Of a stretch of DNA of 64,000 nucleotides, positions 45,108-55,076 are shown piece by piece. Both the position numbers and the translations under genes were made by a program. The stretch is from positions 235,089-299,088 of the forward strand of contig NZ_JACJTD010000004.1 of assembly GCF_014698505.1 (NCBI RefSeq), written 5' to 3'. Source of the stretch: Nostoc foliaceum FACHB-393. Its GTDB lineage: Bacteria; Cyanobacteriota; Cyanobacteriia; Cyanobacteriales; Nostocaceae. The notes below the pieces were generated by a model. It was not told where the DNA came from and searched no databases. It saw only the letters and a program-made list of their open reading frames with translations. Positions within the stretch are counted from its first letter, which is position 1. Each line of letters opens with the position of its first letter.

Positions 45108-47669
45108 ATGAAAGCTGGACAAATTGATACAGAAGTGTCGAGGCTAGAAGCCCTCCGCCAGTATCAAATTCTCGACACCGAACCTGAAGAAGCCTACGAC
45201 AATCTTGCTCAGTTAGCGGCTTTTATTTGTGGCACATCCATCTCCTTGGTAAATTTCATTGATGAAAACCGTCAATGGTTTAAGGCAAAAGTAGGTTTAG
45301 ATGTATCAGAAATGCCCCGGTGTGTTGGGTTATCTTACCTTTGCCAAGAGCGGCGTGATGTTGTGGTGGTTCCTGATACCCTAGCTGATGAAAAATTGGC
45401 AAATAATGCCGTAGTAACTGGCTATCCATACATACGGTTTTATGCAGGTGTACCCCTAATTACCCCGCAGGGAGATATGCTGGGAACTCTATGTGTAATT
45501 GACCAAGTTCCCAAAGAATTGAGCCAAAAACAAGTGGAGGCGCTTGTAGCTCTGAGTCGCTTGGTAATCGACCAATTAGAACTCAGGCGGCATGTAACTG
45601 AGGTATCTAAAATTACCGAGAAGCTTGTGGCGCACGAGCAAGCAGCACACGCCCAGTCTGAAGCTGCGAGAATCCGCGTTGCTAATTTGCTCGAAAGCAT
45701 CACTGATGGGTTTTTTGCCCTGGATAAAAAGTGGCGATTTACCTACATTAATGGTCAAGCGGAACGGCTGTTGCAAAAAAGCCAGAATGAATTACTGGGT
45801 AAAAACATCTGGGAGGTGTTTCCAGAAATCATCGACACAACATTCCATCGTGAGTATCACAGGGCAATCTTAGAACAGGTGAGTGTAGAATTTGAGGAGT
45901 TTTATCCGTCACTCAACTGTTGGCTTCAAGTCCACGCCTATCCTGCAAAAGATGGCTTGTCTGTTTATTTCCAAGACATTACTGAACGACGGAAAACGGC
46001 AGAAGCACTACGAGAGAGTGAAGAACGCTGGCAATTAGCATTACATGGTAATAATGACGGTATTTGGGATTGGAACCTTAAGACTAATGAAGTGTTCTTC
46101 TCAACTCGGTGGAAGGAAATGCTCGGTTATAAAGACCACGAAGTTTCCAACGGTTGGGATGAATGGACAAAACTAATCCACCCCGATGAGCGAGATTGGG
46201 TACTTCAAGCCTTCCAAGACCACTTTGCCAAGAAAACACCGTTTTATGTCTGTGAATATCGAGTCCAGTGCCAAGACGGCAGCTATAAATGGATTCTAGA
46301 TCGAGGACAGGCACTTTGGGACGCATTGGGTGATATAGTTCGCATGGTTGGTTCTTATACAGATATCACAGATCGCAAGCAGGCAGATGAGGAATTAAAG
46401 CGTCAAAATTTGCGATCGCAATTATTTGCTGAAATCACTTTGAAAATTCGAGAATCTTTACAAATAGACGAAATTCTTCAAACCACAGTTAGTGAGGTAC
46501 AAAAACTACTACAAGCTGACCGAGTTTTAATTTTTCAAATAGAGCCTGATGGTTCGGGAACAGTAGTGCAAGAGGCGGTGCTACCTGGCTGGCCGGTAAT
46601 TTTGGGAAGAAATATTTTTGACCCCTGCTTTAAGGAAGAATACATAGAAAGATATCGTCAGGGCAGAGTCAGTGCCATTGAAGACATTGAAACCGCTTAT
46701 ATTCAACCTTGCCATCGAGAATTTCTTCAGCAGTTTGCTGTCAGAGCTAACCTTGTAGTACCAATTCTAGTCAGGGAAAGCATTTGGGGTTTGTTGCTGG
46801 CTCATCAGTGTTCTGCACCTCGACGGTGGAATAACTTTGAGACGGAGTTGTTAAAACAATTAGGTAACCAAATTGGGATTGCTTTATCTCAAGCGCAACT
46901 ATTAGAAAAACAAAGCCAGCAAAGTCAGGAACTCGCTCGTTCTAATGCGGAATTGGAACAATTTGCTTACGTCGCTTCCCATGACTTGCAAGAGCCGTTG
47001 CGGATGGTAACGAGTTATTTACAACTACTAGAGCGAAGATACAAAAATCAACTAGACGCTAATGCCGATCAGTTTATCAACTATGCAGTAGATGGGGCTA
47101 GGCGGATGCAGACCCTAATCAATGATTTGTTGAATTATTCTCGCGTCAGCACCCGTGGACAGCCCTTTATCCGAGTAAATTGTAGCGTTGTCTTAGAACA
47201 GGCGATCGCTAATCTGCAAATTGCGATCGCGGATAGTAAAGCAATTGTCACTCATGATCCTTTACCTGAAGTGATGGCTGATCCTACACAACTGATACAA
47301 GTATTTCAAAACCTGATTGGCAATGCGATCAAATTTTGCCAGAATCAGCAGCCACGAATTCACATCGGGGTAGCAAAACCAGATGCAAATTTAAATCAGG
47401 AAAGTTTAAATGTTATCCCGTTGGCAGATGAATGGTTGTTCTGGGTGCGTGATAATGGAATTGGTTTGGAATCCCAGTATGCAGAACGTATTTTTATAAT
47501 TTTTCAGCGCTTGCACGGTAGAGACAAGTATCCAGGTACTGGAATTGGTCTGGCAATTTGTAAGAAAATTATAGAACGCCACGGCGGCCGGATCTGGGTT
47601 GAGTCGAAACCGGGTCAAGGCTCGACTTTCTACTTCACAATTCCAGATAGAGCAGGTAAACAATCGTGA
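45108..47669 (+). CDS. DXCF-type cyanobacteriochrome histidine kinase
   Basis: Putative blue/green-type light sensor kinase, 853 residues. GAF1 (about 1-165, no bilin Cys), two PAS domains (about 195-305 and 310-430), then a cyanobacteriochrome GAF (about 435-615) with DPCF at 505-508 (Cys507) and the chromophore cysteine Cys535-His536 in QPCHREFLQQF. The 28-residue spacing equals that of TePixJ (Cys494/Cys522). HisKA follows, with His625 in YVASHDLQEPLRM, then HATPase_c (GNAIKF, DNGIGL, GTGIGLAI). Stop overlaps the GTG start of the response regulator gene, so they form an operon. The absorbed colours are inferred from the family only. Confidence 0.88.
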   Translation: MKAGQIDTEVSRLEALRQYQILDTEPEEAYDNLAQLAAFICGTSISLVNFIDENRQWFKAKVGLDVSEMPRCVGLSYLCQERRDVVVVPDTLADEKLANNAVVTGYPYIRFYAGVPLITPQGDMLGTLCVIDQVPKELSQKQVEALVALSRLVIDQLELRRHVTEVSKITEKLVAHEQAAHAQSEAARIRVANLLESITDGFFALDKKWRFTYINGQAERLLQKSQNELLGKNIWEVFPEIIDTTFHREYHRAILEQVSVEFEEFYPSLNCWLQVHAYPAKDGLSVYFQDITERRKTAEALRESEERWQLALHGNNDGIWDWNLKTNEVFFSTRWKEMLGYKDHEVSNGWDEWTKLIHPDERDWVLQAFQDHFAKKTPFYVCEYRVQCQDGSYKWILDRGQALWDALGDIVRMVGSYTDITDRKQADEELKRQNLRSQLFAEITLKIRESLQIDEILQTTVSEVQKLLQADRVLIFQIEPDGSGTVVQEAVLPGWPVILGRNIFDPCFKEEYIERYRQGRVSAIEDIETAYIQPCHREFLQQFAVRANLVVPILVRESIWGLLLAHQCSAPRRWNNFETELLKQLGNQIGIALSQAQLLEKQSQQSQELARSNAELEQFAYVASHDLQEPLRMVTSYLQLLERRYKNQLDANADQFINYAVDGARRMQTLINDLLNYSRVSTRGQPFIRVNCSVVLEQAIANLQIAIADSKAIVTHDPLPEVMADPTQLIQVFQNLIGNAIKFCQNQQPRIHIGVAKPDANLNQESLNVIPLADEWLFWVRDNGIGLESQYAERIFIIFQRLHGRDKYPGTGIGLAICKKIIERHGGRIWVESKPGQGSTFYFTIPDRAGKQS

Positions 47670-48112
47670 GTACTATAACAGCGATTATGCCTATTGAGGT
47701 TTTGTTGGTAGAGGACAATCCTGGCGATGCCCAACTTACACGCATCGCCCTGGAAGATAGCAAAATCTCGATTCACTTGAATGTAGTCGAAGATGGTGTG
47801 GAAGCAATGGCATTCTTGCGAAAACAGGAAAAATATGCTAGAGCAGCCCATCCAGATATTGTGCTACTTGATTTAAATCTCCCCAGAAAAGATGGGCGGG
47901 AAGTACTGGCAGAAATTAAAGGAGATGAAAACCTCAAGCGAATTCCTGTAGTAATCTTGACGACTTCCCAAGCTGAAGAAGACATCCTCAAAGCTTATAA
48001 TTTATGTGCAAACTGTTATATAACTAAGCCAGTAGACTTCGATCAATTCGTTAAAATTGTACAATCAATAGAAAATTTTTGGTTTGCGATCGTAAAACTG
48101 CCACCGGAGTAG
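47666..48112 (+). CDS. Single-domain response regulator (Rcp1-like)
   Basis: 148 residues, only a REC domain: EVLLVEDNPGDAQLTRIAL (acid cluster), phospho-Asp in DIVLLDLNLPRKDG, TTSQAEED and KPVDF. This matches the Rcp1/CheY-like regulators that pair with phytochrome-type kinases. GTG at 47666 overlaps the kinase stop (GTGA); the ATG at 47687 (MPIEVLLVEDN) is an alternative. Second gene of a three-gene phosphorelay operon. Confidence 0.92.
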   Translation: MSTITAIMPIEVLLVEDNPGDAQLTRIALEDSKISIHLNVVEDGVEAMAFLRKQEKYARAAHPDIVLLDLNLPRKDGREVLAEIKGDENLKRIPVVILTTSQAEEDILKAYNLCANCYITKPVDFDQFVKIVQSIENFWFAIVKLPPE

Positions 48113-48117
48113 TGGAA

Positions 48118-50418
48118 ATGGCAGGTAAAAATATTAAAGTCTTGCTAGTTGAAGATAACCCTGGTGATGTATTTTTATTACAGGAGCTTTTAAAAGAAGT
48201 TAGCACAGTTGTAGTTGATTTATCGCCTGTTGAGCGGCTTTCCGAAGCACTCAACTACTTAGAAAAGGAACTTTTTGATGTAATTTTGTTAGACCTCTCG
48301 CTGCCAGATAGCCAGGGATTAGAAACCTTTGTCATCGCTCACCATCAAGCAAAAGCCACTCCGATAATTGTGCTCACGGGTATAAACGATGAAACCCTAG
48401 CAATTAGAGCAATGCAGGAAGGAGCGCAAGATTATTTGGTGAAAGGGCAAGTAACTGGCGACTTGCTAGTGCGCTCAATGCGTTATGCCATCGAACGTCA
48501 ACGGGCAGATAACGCACTGCGACAGAGTGAGGAGCGATTTCGGGTAGCCCTAAAAAACTCTCCCATCTTTGTCTACAACCAAGATTGTGAGTTACGGTAC
48601 ACCTGGGTTTACAATCCCTCCTATGGATTGACAGTTGAGGAAATATTGGGCAAAAAAGACTTGGATATTATCCCAGTTGAAGATGCTCAACGTCTGATTA
48701 CAATTAAACGTGGGGTGCTAACCACTGGCATAGGAACGCGAGAGGAAGTATCAATTACAATCAAAGATACAACTCGATATTACGATTTGACAGTTGAGCC
48801 ATTGCGGAATGAGTCGCAAGAAATTGTCGGCGTGACATGCGCCAGTATTGATATTAGCGAACGACAAGCCGCACTACGCGAACGGCAAGCCGCGCTATGC
48901 GAACGCAAATTGGCAGAAGAAAAAATTCGCGAACAAGCAGCATTACTTGATGTCGCCACAGATGCCATTTGCGTGCGAGATTTAAACAATAAAATTATCT
49001 TCTGGAACAAAGGCGCAGAAACAATTTACGGCTGGAAAGCTACAGAAGCTTGGGGCAAAAATGCTAGTGAGCTTTTGTATGACGAACCTTCACCAGAAAT
49101 TGAAGCGGCTCTGTTGCAAGCTATTACTAAAGGTAAGTGGCAGGGAGAGTTAACAAAACTTACTAAAACGGACAAGGAAATCCTTGTTGCTAGTCGCTGG
49201 AGTCTGGTGTGCGATGAACAAGGGAAACCCAAATCAATTCTCACCGTTGACACAGATATTACTGAGAAAAAACACTTAGAAGCCCAATTGTTTCGCGCCC
49301 AACGCCTGGAAAGTATTGGCACTCTTGCTAGTGGCATTGCTCACGACCTCAACAATATCCTGACACCGATTTTGGCAGGAGCGCAACTTTTACCGCTCAA
49401 ATTTCCCGATGCAGATGAACGCACCCGTCATCTACTGGAGATTTTGGAAATCAACGCCAGACGTGGTGCTGATTTAGTTAAACAGGTGCTGTCCTTTGCG
49501 CGGGGTGTAGAAGGGAAGCGCATCACTTTGCAACTCAGACATCTGATTGTGGAACTTGCCAAGATTCTCAAAGAGACATTTCCCAAATCCATACAAATCA
49601 GCACTGATGTACCGCAGGATTTGTGGATGGTTTCTGGAGATAGCACCCAACTACATCAAGTGCTGATGAACCTCTGCGTTAACGCCCGTGATGCTATGCC
49701 CAATGGCGGTAGTTTAAGTCTCTCTGCCGAGAATTTGTTGATTGACGAAAATTATGCCCGCATGAACCTGGAAGCCAAAGAGGGGCCTTACATAGTGATT
49801 ACTGTCTCCGATACTGGAGTTGGGATTCCTAGAGAAATCTTAGATAAAATTTTCGAGCCATTTTTTACCACAAAAGATGTAGGAAAAGGTACAGGTTTAG
49901 GACTTTCCACCGTGCTGGGAATTATTAAAAGCCACGGAGGTTTTGTCAACGTGTATAGCGAACCGGGAAGTGGCACTAGCTTTAAGGTTTACTTACCAGC
50001 AGTGGAAGGGATGGAAACACTCACTCCAGAAGAATTACCACCACAAACAGGACATGGAGAATTGATTTTGGTTGTGGATGATGAAGCTGCCATTCAAGAA
50101 ATTACGAAAACATCACTAGAAACTCACAACTATAAAACTCTCATTGCCAGTGATGGCATTGAAGCGATCGCGCTATACGCTAAAAATAGGGACAAAATTA
50201 GTGCCGTACTAATGGATATTATGCTGCCCTCGCTGGATGGTTTAACTGCCATCCGTACCCTGCGAAAAATCAACCCCCAAGTCAAAATTATTGCCAGTAG
50301 TGGACTGATGTCTGAGAATAAGCTCAGTGCAGTAGCTGCTATTGGTGTCAATACGTTTTTGTCAAAGCCTTATACTGTCAACGAATTATTGCTTTCTTTA
50401 CATAAAATATTATCCTGA
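48118..50418 (+). CDS. Hybrid histidine kinase REC-PAS-PAS-HisKA-HATPase-REC
   Basis: 766 residues from ATG 48118, which follows CCGGAGTAGTGGAA; the earlier TTG lacks a site. N-terminal REC (KVLLVEDNPGDVFLLQ, DVILLDLSLPDSQG), two PAS domains (about 135-245 and 280-400), HisKA with SGIAHDLNNILTP, HATPase_c (NARDAMPNGG, DTGVGIP, KGTGLGLSTV), C-terminal REC (LVVDDEAAIQE, VLMDIMLPSLDG, KPY). A coding microrepeat, RQAALRERQAALCER, lies between the PAS domains. Five bp after the Rcp1-like gene; it may take phosphate from that system or act as its own relay. Confidence 0.92.
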   Translation: MAGKNIKVLLVEDNPGDVFLLQELLKEVSTVVVDLSPVERLSEALNYLEKELFDVILLDLSLPDSQGLETFVIAHHQAKATPIIVLTGINDETLAIRAMQEGAQDYLVKGQVTGDLLVRSMRYAIERQRADNALRQSEERFRVALKNSPIFVYNQDCELRYTWVYNPSYGLTVEEILGKKDLDIIPVEDAQRLITIKRGVLTTGIGTREEVSITIKDTTRYYDLTVEPLRNESQEIVGVTCASIDISERQAALRERQAALCERKLAEEKIREQAALLDVATDAICVRDLNNKIIFWNKGAETIYGWKATEAWGKNASELLYDEPSPEIEAALLQAITKGKWQGELTKLTKTDKEILVASRWSLVCDEQGKPKSILTVDTDITEKKHLEAQLFRAQRLESIGTLASGIAHDLNNILTPILAGAQLLPLKFPDADERTRHLLEILEINARRGADLVKQVLSFARGVEGKRITLQLRHLIVELAKILKETFPKSIQISTDVPQDLWMVSGDSTQLHQVLMNLCVNARDAMPNGGSLSLSAENLLIDENYARMNLEAKEGPYIVITVSDTGVGIPREILDKIFEPFFTTKDVGKGTGLGLSTVLGIIKSHGGFVNVYSEPGSGTSFKVYLPAVEGMETLTPEELPPQTGHGELILVVDDEAAIQEITKTSLETHNYKTLIASDGIEAIALYAKNRDKISAVLMDIMLPSLDGLTAIRTLRKINPQVKIIASSGLMSENKLSAVAAIGVNTFLSKPYTVNELLLSLHKILS

Positions 50419-50668
50419 GAAATTCAATAAGTGCAGCAAGGGGTTGCCCGTTATAGCCACTGGCTTAAGGGGTTGCTATGATGGAGCATCGGTTTAGGCA
50501 ACCGCTGACTGTATGCAGCTATTGTCAGGTAAATAGAATCGCCCTGTTAGGAGCACAGCTATGCTCATTGGTGTCAACTGATAAGCAAGTTCGTAGTAAG
50601 CACTTGCCCCTACGACAGAAGTGCTTCAAATAAATGAAAACTGCTGTAATTACGAATTACGAATTACT

Positions 50669-51580
50669 ATGCCTCGGTTTATTAGGTTAATCATCAATAT
50701 AGTAATCTTGGGTACAGTTTTACTCATATCTGTACAAGTTTGGGCACAAGATTGGCGTCCGGTTCGTGGTGGTATCCCTTTCGGGATCAGTGGTATGGCT
50801 TTGATAGAGCAACAAAGCAATTCCTTAGATTTATTGATTGTCCATGACAACAAACACAAAAACCAAAGTCGTTTAGCAATCATCAGCATTAAGGGTAAAA
50901 AACAACCTGAATATTTCCCCTTAAACTGGCCAAATAACATAGAATTACCCATCGATTTAGAAGCTTTAACATCTGTTCCAGAAAAAACAAAATCCTCTTT
51001 TATAGCTTTAAGCAGTTCTGGAAAAGCTTATTACATTAGGTTAGAGCCTGCCAATAAAACGATCTCTATTATCAAGGAATTTAATCTACCAGGAATTATT
51101 CAAGGTAATAATTTTGAAGCATTTGGATTACAAAATATAGAGGGTCAATTAGTTGCTATTTGGGGACATCGAGGTGAAGGAGAACAACCAGCAACTATTT
51201 TTTGGGGAATGTTTGACTTAGCTAAATATCAAATTACTCTCGCAGGTTCTGTCAATCTGAAAGTACCGTTTCCATCTGGCAATGTTCGTCATATTTCAGA
51301 TATTAAGGTAGACCCCGTAGGAATTGTTTACATGACTTCAGCAAGCGATGCTGGAGATGATGGCCCATTTCAGTCAGCTGTGTATGTCGCTGGACACCTG
51401 GGATTCCGTGGTAACAAAATTGCATGGCGGCAAAATCCTCAACTTGTTCCTCTTTACCGCTCTGATTACCACAAAATTGAAGGTATGGAACTTGTTCCAG
51501 GTGCAGAAGGCGGTTTGATTGTTGGTACAGATGATGAGAATTTGGGTTCCTATGTATACATTTTGGGTGGAAATAGCTGA
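50669..51580 (+). CDS. Secreted protein, possibly beta-propeller-like; function unknown
   Basis: 303 residues from ATG 50669, which starts a signal peptide (MPRFIRLIINIVILGTVLLI...VWAQ); the upstream start at 50621 would include a repeat-derived stretch. The mature protein is rich in strands and Gly/Asp turns (GISGMALIEQQ, IWGHRGEGEQPATIFWG, KIEGMELVPGAEGGLIVGTDDENLG), recalling the esterase/phytase-like DUF3616 family. No catalytic motif is recognised. Probably periplasmic or extracellular. It stands alone; the closest gene downstream is convergent ychF. Confidence 0.6.
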   Translation: MPRFIRLIINIVILGTVLLISVQVWAQDWRPVRGGIPFGISGMALIEQQSNSLDLLIVHDNKHKNQSRLAIISIKGKKQPEYFPLNWPNNIELPIDLEALTSVPEKTKSSFIALSSSGKAYYIRLEPANKTISIIKEFNLPGIIQGNNFEAFGLQNIEGQLVAIWGHRGEGEQPATIFWGMFDLAKYQITLAGSVNLKVPFPSGNVRHISDIKVDPVGIVYMTSASDAGDDGPFQSAVYVAGHLGFRGNKIAWRQNPQLVPLYRSDYHKIEGMELVPGAEGGLIVGTDDENLGSYVYILGGNS

Positions 51581-51774
51581 AGTATGTCCTTTGATAACTT
51601 GTGTAAACAGGCATCATGATTTTGAGAATTGCTGGTTTATTTGCGATCGCCTAACAGTTTCCTTGAAGAATATTCATATATTGAAGGTTTTGTCAACTTA
51701 TTTAGTGCGATGCCTACGCAGCTTGGTGTGGGTTGACCATTATCTTATCGATAACGGCCACTCATTAATTACCC

Positions 51775-52866
51775 CTACACATTAAATCGGAACAACATTA
51801 CATCCCCTTCCTGCACAACATACTCTTTACCCTCACTGCGAACCAACCCTTTTTCCTTCGCAGCATTCATCGAACCAGTTGTTACCAAGTCTTTATAAGC
51901 GACAGTTTCGGCGCGGATAAATCCTCGTTCAAAGTCACTGTGAATTACACCAGCAGCTTGAGGTGCAGACATTCCGGCATTAATTGTCCAAGCGCGGGTT
52001 TCTTTGGGGCCGCAAGTAAAATATGTCCGCAAGCCTAAAAGCATGTAAGTTGCACGAATCAATGATTTCAAACCGCCTTCTTCCACACCTAAAGACGCGA
52101 GGAAATCAGCTTTATCTTCCTCTGGTAATTCCACTAATTCCGCTTCAACTTGAGCCGAAACTATCACAACCTGGGCATTTTCTGTTGCTGCAATTTGCCG
52201 CACTGTCTCCACAAAATGATTACCAGTTGCCAACTCATCCTCAGATACATTCGCGGCGTAGATAATCGGTTTATAAGTGAGCAATTCTAATCCTTTAATA
52301 ATTTCTGTTTCTTCTTCATTCAAGCTCACCTGACGCACCGATTTACCTTCATTTAAAGCCGCAGCTAATTTTTCTAAGACTGTGATTTCAAACTGTGCAT
52401 CTTTGCTGGTACGAGCTTGTTTGCGAGTGCGGTCAATTCGCCGCTCAATTTGTGATAAATCTGATAAACCCAGTTCTATATTAATGATTTCAATATCTCG
52501 CGCTGGGTCAACAGAACCAGCAACGTGGATAATATCGTCATTTTCAAAACAACGTACCACATGGACGATCGCATCAACTTCCCGGATGTGAGACAAGAAT
52601 TGATTCCCTAGTCCCTCACCCTGACTTGCACCTTTAACTAAACCGGCAATATCTACAAATTCAACCCGCGCCGGGATAGTTTGTGCCGAACTGGCAATCT
52701 TAGCAAGAACATTTAACCGCTCATCCGGTACTGCGACAACGCCGACATTCGGTTCAATCGTGCAAAAAGGGAAGTTAGCTGCTTCTGCTTTGGCATTAGC
52801 AACTACAGCATTAAATAAAGTAGATTTTCCGACGTTGGGAAGTCCGACAATTCCGGCTCTTAGCAT
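51775..52866 (-). CDS. ychF: Redox-regulated ATPase YchF/OLA1
   Basis: 363 residues. Obg-like P-loop protein with ATP preference, a ribosome-associated stress regulator. G1 GLPNVGKSTLF, switch I FPFCTIEPNVGVV, G3 DIAGLVKGAS, and the G4 position NVSE replaces NKxD, as expected for ATP specificity. A coiled coil (residues about 135-175) and a C-terminal TGS domain (FTCGPKETRAWTI...AAGVIHSDFERGFIRAETVAY) complete it. Housekeeping gene; independent of its neighbours. Confidence 0.97.
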   Translation of the reverse strand: MLRAGIVGLPNVGKSTLFNAVVANAKAEAANFPFCTIEPNVGVVAVPDERLNVLAKIASSAQTIPARVEFVDIAGLVKGASQGEGLGNQFLSHIREVDAIVHVVRCFENDDIIHVAGSVDPARDIEIINIELGLSDLSQIERRIDRTRKQARTSKDAQFEITVLEKLAAALNEGKSVRQVSLNEEETEIIKGLELLTYKPIIYAANVSEDELATGNHFVETVRQIAATENAQVVIVSAQVEAELVELPEEDKADFLASLGVEEGGLKSLIRATYMLLGLRTYFTCGPKETRAWTINAGMSAPQAAGVIHSDFERGFIRAETVAYKDLVTTGSMNAAKEKGLVRSEGKEYVVQEGDVMLFRFNV

Positions 52867-52911
52867 TTTGGATTTTAGATTTGAGATTTTGGATTACATT
52901 ACCAAGGTAAT

Positions 52912-53109
52912 CTAAACAGGTTCCGGTATGGTTTGGGGAATTGGCCCTGGAACCGTCTGAGGAATGGGAGCAGGTACTGGTTCTGGTACAGGCCCCGGTA
53001 ATGGTTGAGGAATCGCTGGCCCCGGTACAGGTTCGGGACTAGGTAGCGGATTAGGCTCAGGAGTAGGAATTTGTGGTTCGGGTATAGAAATCGCAGTAGG
53101 ATTAATCAT
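52912..53109 (-). CDS. Proline-rich repeat peptide
   Basis: 65 residues, almost wholly Pro/Glu/Gln-containing dipeptide-like repeats (PEPVPGP, PQPLPGPVPEPVPAPIPQTVPGPIPQTIPEP). No signal peptide and no globular domain. The DNA is G/C-skewed and repetitive (CCNGGNACNGG). It may be a real small protein of low-complexity type or a repeat-born ORF. A GATT-rich start context follows ychF on the same strand. Weak evidence for translation. Confidence 0.4.
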   Translation of the reverse strand: MINPTAISIPEPQIPTPEPNPLPSPEPVPGPAIPQPLPGPVPEPVPAPIPQTVPGPIPQTIPEPV

Positions 53110-53332
53110 CGTAAGCCTAAATTAAATTATTCAACCTTCCCACGCTAGATGACAACCTCAGCTGTTGACATCTCCCCAAATAGCTATACCCACGAACACT
53201 TCATTTAATAATTTACCTCTATTCTGATTCTCTGCGTCCCTCTGCGCTTCCCTTTGCGCCCCTACCCTGCGGGAAGGCGAAGCGCCTATGCGTTTAAATT
53301 TCACCCCTCAATTCCCCACCATTTGTACAAAA

Positions 53333-53569
53333 CTACTCCTCCTTCACCTTTTCTACCACCTCTGGCACTGGATCGAAACCACCTGGATGAAACGGATGAC
53401 AGCGCAAAATCCGCAGAGTTGCCATCCAGCTACCACGTAACACTCCAAATCGTTCAATGGCTTGAATGGCATACATCGAGCAAGTTGGTTGAAAGCGACA
53501 AGTTGGGAGAAACAACGGCGAAATAAACATTCGGTAACCCCGAATCAGCCAAATCAATAATAGTTTCAT
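53333..53569 (-). CDS. yidD: Membrane protein insertion efficiency factor YidD
   Basis: 78 residues, family length. Amphipathic N-terminus ([19 protein letters not shown]), then the conserved cysteine-rich core [24 protein letters not shown] and [13 protein letters not shown]. Helps YidC-dependent insertion. Lies divergent from the phytol-kinase-like gene. Confidence 0.95.
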   Translation of the reverse strand: MKLLLIWLIRGYRMFISPLFLPTCRFQPTCSMYAIQAIERFGVLRGSWMATLRILRCHPFHPGGFDPVPEVVEKVKEE

Positions 53570-53630
53570 TGCAGTTACCTAAATCTTATAAATTAGTAAC
53601 AGAGGTAAAAATTTTCATTTTGTTACATCT

Positions 53631-54335
53631 TTGTTAATTACATTTTCTGACTTCTCCTCAATTCCGGTTTTATGGCTGCAAATTGCGATAGCTGCAATTT
53701 GGGTGTTACTCATCCTTCTGATTGCATGGGTGGTAAACCGCTTTGCCGACAAGCCAGAAATCGTGCGGAAGATAGTTCATATTGGCACTGGTAATGTAAT
53801 TTTAATCGCTTGGTGGCTCGATATTCCCGCCAGTGTAGGGATTACAGCTTCTATTTTAGCGAGTGGAATCACCTTATTATCCTATCGATTCTCTATTCTT
53901 CCTGGAATTAATAGCGTCGGACGGCAAAGTTTAGGGACATTTTTTTACTCTGTCAGTTTCGGTATTTTAATTGCCTGGTTCTGGTACTTACAACAACCCC
54001 AGTACGCAGCACTAGGAATTTTGATTATGACTTGGGGAGATGGACTAGCAGCCTTAATCGGACAACGCTTTGGTACACATAAGTATAAAGTCTTTGATAC
54101 ACAAAAAAGTTGGGAAGGCTCCCTAACTATGATGCTCGTTAGCTATCTCGTCAGTAGTCTGATTTTAATTGGAACTCAAGGCAATAGTTGGCAAACTTGG
54201 GTGATATCACTCGTGGTGGCGTTTATCGCTACTACTTTAGAAGCTTTTTCCTTTTTGGGTATTGATAATTTAACAGTTCCCTTGGGCAGTGCAGCCCTTG
54301 CTTTCTTCTTAAGCCACTTAGTTCTTAGTTACTAA
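53631..54335 (+). CDS. Phytol kinase-like / dolichol-kinase family membrane protein
   Basis: 234 residues, about seven membrane segments. Homologous to VTE5/VTE6-type prenyl-alcohol kinases of tocopherol and phylloquinone salvage: the conserved VRKIVHIGTGN near residue 45 and TWGDGLAALIGQRFGTHKYKVFDTQKSWEGSL near 145. Start is a TTG at 53631, because no ATG/GTG lies in frame; a weak start context makes this less certain. In cyanobacteria such proteins salvage phytol from chlorophyll degradation. Substrate inferred. Confidence 0.75.
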   Translation: MLITFSDFSSIPVLWLQIAIAAIWVLLILLIAWVVNRFADKPEIVRKIVHIGTGNVILIAWWLDIPASVGITASILASGITLLSYRFSILPGINSVGRQSLGTFFYSVSFGILIAWFWYLQQPQYAALGILIMTWGDGLAALIGQRFGTHKYKVFDTQKSWEGSLTMMLVSYLVSSLILIGTQGNSWQTWVISLVVAFIATTLEAFSFLGIDNLTVPLGSAALAFFLSHLVLSY

Positions 54336-54746
54336 TCTTTTGGCGTGTCATTCCTAATTGTTCAAATGATTATTTACACCCGCTTACTTAGATTTATCAG
54401 CAATAACATCTATAGGCTCCCACTGCCTATTACATCTCAACTATAATTGCCATAATTATTCCCGCAGGAAACCCATAACCATAATTTAAATGTTGTGGTT
54501 CTAGATATTCAAAATCAGGGAATATATGTTTAAATACTGTAAATAACTGCAAAATCACTGAATATTGACTATAGCTGCTCTAGCGTATTGATATATCTAA
54601 AACAAATACAAGATTTTATATCTACCTTGAGAAACAAAAATACAATTTTGTTTTATGTCTTCAGGTTTATGAAATCCTGACAAACAATGCCTATAGTTGG
54701 GTCTTAGGTGGTCACACACCTAATTTCGTAAGTGAGGCTAACAATC
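54336..54746. other. Leader region of the peptide cluster
   Basis: About 410 bp upstream of the first precursor gene, AT-rich. It ends in TTTCGTAAGTGAGGCTAACAATC, the ribosome-binding region shared by all double-glycine precursor genes here. It presumably holds the cluster promoter; no clear box was found. Confidence 0.5.
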
Positions 54747-55076
54747 ATGTCACATCAAATAATTGCATCTAAATTGTTTGTCGAGTTATCTGATGAACAA
54801 CAACAGCTGCTAGCTGGTGGTGCCGACTTTGAGTTGAGTAACAGCAATTTCGCTAATAGACAGGCAAATTTACGGGGAACAACCAATTCCGGTCCCCAAG
54901 GTAGCAATGCCAATTCCACTGCAACTAATAATACTGTAAATACTGCGGCGCAAGATTTCTTGGGCTTGGGTGGAGTTATTCCTACGAATGTTAGAGCGTT
55001 GGGTCAAGCGCCATCTCTCAACGGTTCTGGAGGAAGACTTCAAGGTGGTAATGGAGGTAATGGCGAAGGACAGTAA
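54747..55076 (+). CDS. Double-glycine-leader peptide precursor 1 (Asn/Ser-rich core)
   Basis: Precursor of a secreted ribosomal peptide (cyanobacterial bacteriocin-type; CTB-like family). 109 residues from ATG 54747 (MSHQIIASKLFVELSDEQQQ), preceded by GTGAGG. Leader ends in LLAGG, the site for the C39 peptidase encoded nearby. The core starts ADFELSNSNFANRQ, is rich in Asn, Ser, Thr, Gln, and ends with a Gly/Asn-rich tail (LQGGNGGNGEGQ). Its core resembles that of precursor 2. The upstream start at 54732 lacks support. No cysteine, so no disulfide or lanthionine is expected. Confidence 0.82.
   Translation: MSHQIIASKLFVELSDEQQQLLAGGADFELSNSNFANRQANLRGTTNSGPQGSNANSTATNNTVNTAAQDFLGLGGVIPTNVRALGQAPSLNGSGGRLQGGNGGNGEGQ

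Noticed and set aside
53254..53526. 90-codon ORF opposite yidD
   Set aside because: Lies antisense to the well-supported yidD gene and shows no family features.
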